The position numbers and the translations under genes are program-made. DNA of 9,427 nucleotides, taken from NCBI GenBank assembly GCA_002297665.1, contig DBMS01000322.1:1-9427 (forward strand), in the 5' to 3' direction. Shown piece by piece: positions 6,568 to 9,427 of the stretch (position 1 is the stretch's first letter; the number at the start of each line of letters is the position of its first letter). Under the pieces are notes generated by a model, which worked only from the letters and a program-made list of their open reading frames with translations, was not told where the DNA came from and ran no database searches. Origin of the DNA: Holophagaceae bacterium UBA692. GTDB taxonomy: Bacteria; Acidobacteriota; Holophagae; Holophagales; Holophagaceae.

Positions 6568-7428
6568 TTAATTGGACCTTTCCTGGTGAATCTTCGCCCA
6601 CTCCGGGTTCAAACCCAGGCGCTGGTTGCGGTAATCCGTGGGCGTCTCGCCCACCACCCGGCGGAAGGCCTTGGCGAAGTAGGACGGGTCCTCGAAGCCC
6701 AGGTCCAGGGCGATCTGCTGCACGGACTCGGCGCCCTGGGTCAGCATCCGCCGGGCCTCGATCATGCGGCGCTCCTCCAGGGCGGCGTGGGGGGACTTGC
6801 CCAGGGTGCGCTGGCAGATGGTGGCCAGCTTGCGCTGGGAGCAGCGCAGTTCCCGGGCGAAGCGCCCCACCTCCCACCGGGCCCGGTACGCCTCGTCCAG
6901 GAGCCGCGTGAAGCGCTGGAAGAGAAGGTGGTCCGCCAGGGGGAGGCTTCGGTCGGCGGGCTGCTGGCGCTGGCAGGCGTGGTGGAGCAGCTGCAGGAAG
7001 GCGGCCAGCACATGGAACTGCACCGTGGGGCAGCTGCCGCCGGCCTCGTCCTCCCCCTCGTGGAGGATGCGGGCCAGCCCGCACAGGCGCTCGGCGATTC
7101 CGGGCGACGGCAGCGCAACCCCGCCGGGGGGGAAGGCGTTGGAGGCCAGGAGGGTGCTGCCGGGGGGCAGGTATTCGTCGGTGAACCCGATGGACCAGCC
7201 TTCAGAGTCCGCCGAAGGCAGGTAGAGATGCGACTGCCCGCGGGGGATCACCAGCACCCACGGGGCCCTGAAGGTCACCGTCTCACCGTGCATGGTCTGG
7301 CTGCCGCCGCCCCGGGTGAGCACGAAGATCTGGTGGAAGGGATGGGCGTGCAGGGCGGGCTCGCTGCACTGGAAGCGCAGGTTCTTGACCTCGGTGAGGG
7401 GGAAGATGGACAGGGCGGTGCGGGGCAT
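6568..7428 (-). CDS. AraC-family transcriptional regulator
   Basis: This 286-residue DNA-binding regulator has an N-terminal cupin-like sensor domain (about 10-90) with H28-x-H30 and H32 near FHQIF and the strand IPRGQSHLY. A linker follows, then a C-terminal AraC/XylS domain (about 170-270). The second helix-turn-helix is the clear one: SVQQIALDLGFEDPSYFAKAF (starting at 235), then GETPTDYR (260-267). The first lies near 186-206 (VGRFARELRCSQRKLATICQ). It sits just upstream of, and on the same strand as, the porin-reductase-cytochrome-tat operon, so it probably activates that operon in response to the substrate or a related small molecule. The start at 7426-7428 has only a weak ribosome binding site. 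It is divergent from the zinc-ribbon/mqnC genes. Confidence 0.93.
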   Translation of the reverse strand: MPRTALSIFPLTEVKNLRFQCSEPALHAHPFHQIFVLTRGGGSQTMHGETVTFRAPWVLVIPRGQSHLYLPSADSEGWSIGFTDEYLPPGSTLLASNAFPPGGVALPSPGIAERLCGLARILHEGEDEAGGSCPTVQFHVLAAFLQLLHHACQRQQPADRSLPLADHLLFQRFTRLLDEAYRARWEVGRFARELRCSQRKLATICQRTLGKSPHAALEERRMIEARRMLTQGAESVQQIALDLGFEDPSYFAKAFRRVVGETPTDYRNQRLGLNPEWAKIHQERSN

Positions 7429-7546
7429 GGCTAGCCCGCAGAATAACAGGATTGCGCCTATTCGTGAAATTAAGATCGATTAGACCGGAAGGCGCGGCGT
7501 GGCTGGATCCGGCCGGGATGGTATCCTGGGGTCGATGGAGGAACGC
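7429..7546. promoter_or_regulatory. Divergent intergenic region between araC-type gene and zinc-ribbon/mqnC
   Basis: These 118 bp separate divergent transcription units and must hold at least the regulator's promoter. A moderately AT-rich stretch lies at about 7440-7483. TATCCT (7522-7527) is a poor -10 candidate for the plus strand. Neither promoter can be fixed by reading. Confidence 0.35.
7537..7541 (+). promoter_or_regulatory. Ribosome binding site deciding start of the small zinc-ribbon gene
   Basis: GGAGG lies 5 nt before ATG 7547. It overlaps the alternative in-frame ATG at 7535, so translation from 7547 is favoured over 7535 or 7499. Confidence 0.65.
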
Positions 7547-7714
7547 ATGGCCGAAGCAGTGCCCGCCACGCCCGCAGCGGAAAAGCAGGAAGTCCCCAAG
7601 CAGGTCTGCCAGAAGTGCCGGAACGCGTATCCGCTGGAGGCCTTCAACCACGCGGTGGAGGGGCAGGAGTGCATCTGCCGGCGGTGCCTGGCCGTGATGG
7701 GCTACAAGGTATAG
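7547..7714 (+). CDS. Small zinc-ribbon protein upstream of mqnC, function unknown
   Basis: This protein has 55 residues from ATG 7547. After an Ala/Pro/Glu-rich start it has two knuckles, CQKC and CICRRC, about 16 residues apart, that could hold one zinc. There is no membrane segment or signal peptide. It ends 2 nt before the mqnC start, so the two are likely co-transcribed. Longer versions from 7499 or 7535 are open, but GGAGG supports 7547. The size and cysteine spacing suggest a zinc-binding accessory protein. I recognise no family, and any link with menaquinone synthesis rests on adjacency only. Confidence 0.7.
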   Translation: MAEAVPATPAAEKQEVPKQVCQKCRNAYPLEAFNHAVEGQECICRRCLAVMGYKV

Positions 7715-7716
7715 CC

Positions 7717-8400
7717 ATGGAAGCCAAGGCCGCGAGCACCTCGTCCATCCTCCAGGCGGTGATGGCGGGCCGGCGCATCGACGAAACGGAGGCCCTGCGC
7801 CTTTTCGAGGACGCCAGCCTCCCGGACCTCTCCGCGGCGGCCTCCGCCGTGCGCAGGCGCCTGAACGACCCCGCCCGGGTCAGCTTCGTGGTGGACCGCA
7901 ACGTCAACTACACCGACGTCTGCAACGTCTACTGCACCTTCTGCGCCTTCTACCACAAGCCCGGCAGCCGCGACGGCTACCTCCTCACCCGCGAGCAGCT
8001 GCGCCGGAAGGCCGAGGAAACCAAGGCGGTGGGCGGCACGGGCTTCCTGCTGCAGGGCGGGGTGAACCCCGACCTGCCCTGGAGCTATTACCTCGATCTG
8101 TGCTCGTACCTGCGGTCCCTGGGCATCTGGGTGCACGGGTTCAGCCCGGTGGAGATCCAGATGATGGCCCGGCTGAACGGCCTGGGCCTGGAGGAGACCC
8201 TGCGCCAGCTGCGCGACGCCGGCCTGGGCAGCCTGCCCGGGGCGGTGGTCGGCGGCATCCTGCTGGGCATCCTCGAGACCTTCGTGTCCGCCTACGTGTC
8301 CTCGGTGATCCGTGACGTGTTCAGCTTCTCGCTCCTGGTCCTGCTGCTGATGGTCATGCCCACCGGATTGTTCGGCCGGTTCCTGGAAGAAAAGGTGTAG
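7717..8400 (+). CDS. mqnC: Chimeric ORF: MqnC N-terminal half fused in frame to LivH C-terminal end
   Basis: Of 227 codons, residues 1-175 match dehypoxanthine futalosine cyclase (MqnC), the radical SAM enzyme that closes the second ring in the futalosine menaquinone pathway. They include VDRNVNYTDVC, the iron-sulphur motif C69-x3-C73-x2-C76 with FCAFY, LLQGGVNPDLP (111-121) and FSPVEI. MqnC proteins are about twice this length and continue with GGGAEIL after the shared GLGSLPG. Here the sequence changes at residue 176 to AVVGGILLGILE and ends TGLFGRFLEEKV, which is the last transmembrane part of a LivH permease. The barrel is cut in half and the permease lacks most helices, so the product should be non-functional. 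MqnC is preferred over MqnE from the VDRNxNYT motif. Confidence 0.88.
   Translation: MEAKAASTSSILQAVMAGRRIDETEALRLFEDASLPDLSAAASAVRRRLNDPARVSFVVDRNVNYTDVCNVYCTFCAFYHKPGSRDGYLLTREQLRRKAEETKAVGGTGFLLQGGVNPDLPWSYYLDLCSYLRSLGIWVHGFSPVEIQMMARLNGLGLEETLRQLRDAGLGSLPGAVVGGILLGILETFVSAYVSSVIRDVFSFSLLVLLLMVMPTGLFGRFLEEKV
8221..8242. other. Fusion junction between mqnC and livH sequence
   Basis: The codons for G-L-G-S-L-P-G (8221-8241) plus the next G suit both families in the same reading frame. MqnC has AGLxSLPGGGAEIL at this point and LivH has GGLGSLPGAVVGG. The join therefore falls within about 21-22 bases of shared sequence, with no insertion sequence, target duplication or stop codon visible. Confidence 0.8.
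8221..8400 (+). pseudogene. livH: livH 3' remnant (branched-chain amino acid ABC permease)
   Basis: Only about the last 59 residues of a roughly 290-310-residue LivH-type inner-membrane permease are present. They run from GLGSLPGAVVGG through two hydrophobic segments to the typical FLEEKV end. The 6-nt spacing to livM is the normal liv operon arrangement, so this end is the genuine 3' end of a livH gene whose 5' part is missing. It has no start signal of its own. Confidence 0.82.
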
Positions 8401-8406
8401 CCAGCC

Positions 8407-9279
8407 ATGTACGAATACGTCACCGGCGTCATCTGTCTCGGCCTGATCTACGTGATCGCCACGGTCGGCCTCGCGGTCTTCACCGGCTTCACCGGCCTGT
8501 TCTCCCTCGGCCACGCGGCCTTCTTCGCCATCGGCTCCTACACCGCCGCCATCCTCACCTACTTCTACGGCTGGAACTACTATTTGGCCCTGGCCGCGGG
8601 CGCCGCGGCGGGCGGCCTGGTGGGCTTCCTGATCGGCTATCCCACCCTCAAGGCCAAGCTGCGCACCGACTACTTCGCCATCGCCACCCTGGGCTTCGGC
8701 GAGGCCATCCGGGTGCTGCTCGAGAACCTGTCCATCACCCAGGGCGCCCGGGGCCTGCCCGGCATCCGCGCGGACACGAACCTGCCGGTGCTGCTGGTCT
8801 GCGCGGCCCTGGTCATCTGGCTGGCCCGCAACCTGATCCACAGCCGCCACGGGCGCGCCTCGATCGCCATCCGCGAGGACTTCGTGGCCGCCGAGATGAT
8901 GGGCGTGGACGTGTTCATGGGCCGGCTGCGGTCCCTGACCTTCAGCGCCGCCTGCGCCGGCCTGGCCGGTGGTCTGTTCGCCCACTACTTCTGCTTCATC
9001 CAGCCGTCCATGTTCACGTCCTACATGTCCACCCAGATGACCGCCGCGGTGGTGGCCGGGGGCATGGGCAGCATCAGCGGCCCGGTGATCGCGACCCTGA
9101 TCTTCATCGGCATCCCGGAGGCTTTGCGGGTTGCCAACATCTGGCGCCTGGTGGCCTATGGCCTGCTGCTGGTGCTCATCATGATCTTCCGCCCCCAGGG
9201 CCTGATGGGCTACCGGGAGCTGTCGGTCGAGATGTTCCGCGGCTGGTACCGGCGCATCCTGAAAGGCGGCAAGCCGTGA
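8407..9279 (+). CDS. livM: Branched-chain amino acid ABC transporter permease LivM
   Basis: This 290-residue integral membrane protein is one of the two permease subunits (with LivH) of a high-affinity branched-chain amino acid or related small-molecule importer. The hallmark segment GLFSLGHAAFFAIGSYTA lies at about 35-52 and TDYFAIATLGFGE at about 87-99. The cytoplasmic EAA-like loop ASIAIREDFVAAEMMGVD, which contacts the ATPases, lies near 158-175. AGGMGSISGPVIAT and the ending RPQGLMG complete the family pattern, with about eight to ten hydrophobic segments. Length is normal and the frame intact. It follows the livH remnant by 6 nt and overlaps livG. Substrate specificity is set by the binding protein, which is not in the window. 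Confidence 0.95.
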   Translation: MYEYVTGVICLGLIYVIATVGLAVFTGFTGLFSLGHAAFFAIGSYTAAILTYFYGWNYYLALAAGAAAGGLVGFLIGYPTLKAKLRTDYFAIATLGFGEAIRVLLENLSITQGARGLPGIRADTNLPVLLVCAALVIWLARNLIHSRHGRASIAIREDFVAAEMMGVDVFMGRLRSLTFSAACAGLAGGLFAHYFCFIQPSMFTSYMSTQMTAAVVAGGMGSISGPVIATLIFIGIPEALRVANIWRLVAYGLLLVLIMIFRPQGLMGYRELSVEMFRGWYRRILKGGKP

Positions 9280-9427
9280 GCCGCGCCATGGAGGAAACGT
9301 TGCAAGCTCCGACCGTCCTGGAAATGCGCGGCGTGACCAAGCGCTTCGGCGGGATCACCGCCTGCAAGGACATCACCTTCAGCCTGGCCAAGGGCCAGAT
9401 CATGGGCCTGATCGGCCCCAACGGCGC
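9276..9427 (+). CDS. livG: Branched-chain amino acid ABC transporter ATPase LivG, N-terminal part (cut by window edge)
   Basis: About the first 50 residues of the ATP-binding subunit are visible. LEMRGVTKRFGGITA (the aromatic A-loop region) is followed by KGQIMGLIGPNGA, where the Walker A motif GPNGAGKT runs off the edge. The GTG at 9276-9278 overlaps the livM TGA stop and has AAAGG (9262-9266) at 9-nt spacing. The in-frame ATG at 9288 lacks a Shine-Dalgarno, so GTG is favoured. Translational coupling with livM is expected. LivG is preferred over LivF because of its position directly after livM and the TKRFGGI sequence. Confidence 0.92.
   Translation, partial: MSRAMEETLQAPTVLEMRGVTKRFGGITACKDITFSLAKGQIMGLIGPNG

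Noticed and set aside
7717..8400. A novel functional radical SAM/permease fusion protein
   Set aside because: Both domains are cut through their folds, and the join lies in a segment common to both families. An artefact or rearrangement explains it better.
7702..8985. A 427-codon open frame on the minus strand opposite mqnC/livM
   Set aside because: It is an antisense shadow rich in Gln/Ala/Gly/His with no recognisable motif. The plus strand carries well-known families.
1..9427. tRNA, rRNA, CRISPR arrays, insertion sequences or phage genes
   Set aside because: I saw no regularly spaced repeats, transposase motifs, tRNA-like cloverleaf or rRNA sequence in reading both strands. A dedicated RNA search was not possible.

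Overview
The window is GC-rich, with strong G/C bias at third codon positions. It carries a bacterial Ser/Thr kinase, an outer-membrane porin, Tat translocase genes, a periplasmic multiheme cytochrome c and a futalosine-pathway menaquinone gene. Together these suggest a Gram-negative, respiratory, probably anaerobic bacterium. The gene style resembles Acidobacteriota of the Holophagae/Geothrix type, but that placement is an impression from reading and not a database result.

Left part (1-1926): the N-terminal 227 residues of a Hanks-type Ser/Thr kinase run off the left edge on the minus strand. Next come two divergently oriented zinc-ribbon membrane proteins: a small one on minus (759-1097), and on plus (1210-1926) a protein with an HEAGH motif, probably an M50-like membrane metalloprotease or a relative.

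Middle (1990-7428): six genes lie on the minus strand. An AraC-family regulator (6568-7428) is followed by a 246-bp gap containing AT-rich and palindromic sequence. Then comes a tight operon in the order porin, Tat-exported FAD reductase of the fumarate reductase/flavocytochrome c type, six-haem cytochrome c, tatA, tatC. I read this as an inducible periplasmic respiration module. The porin admits an unsaturated acid, the reductase reduces it with electrons from the cytochrome, and the Tat genes export the folded flavoprotein. The reductase keeps the catalytic Arg/His/Arg core, but the residues that bind the second fumarate carboxylate are replaced, so the substrate is probably not fumarate.

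Right part (7547-9427): a small zinc-ribbon protein precedes the start of mqnC (radical SAM, menaquinone synthesis). At about 8221-8242 mqnC breaks off and continues in frame as the C-terminal end of LivH, a branched-chain amino acid ABC permease. Intact livM and the start of livG follow. The breakpoint lies in a Gly-Leu-Gly-Ser-Leu-Pro-Gly stretch that both families share at that point. This is the strongest anomaly here: a homology-driven rearrangement or, more likely, an assembly chimera. If it is an assembly error, the sequence right of about 8242 belongs to another locus or organism.
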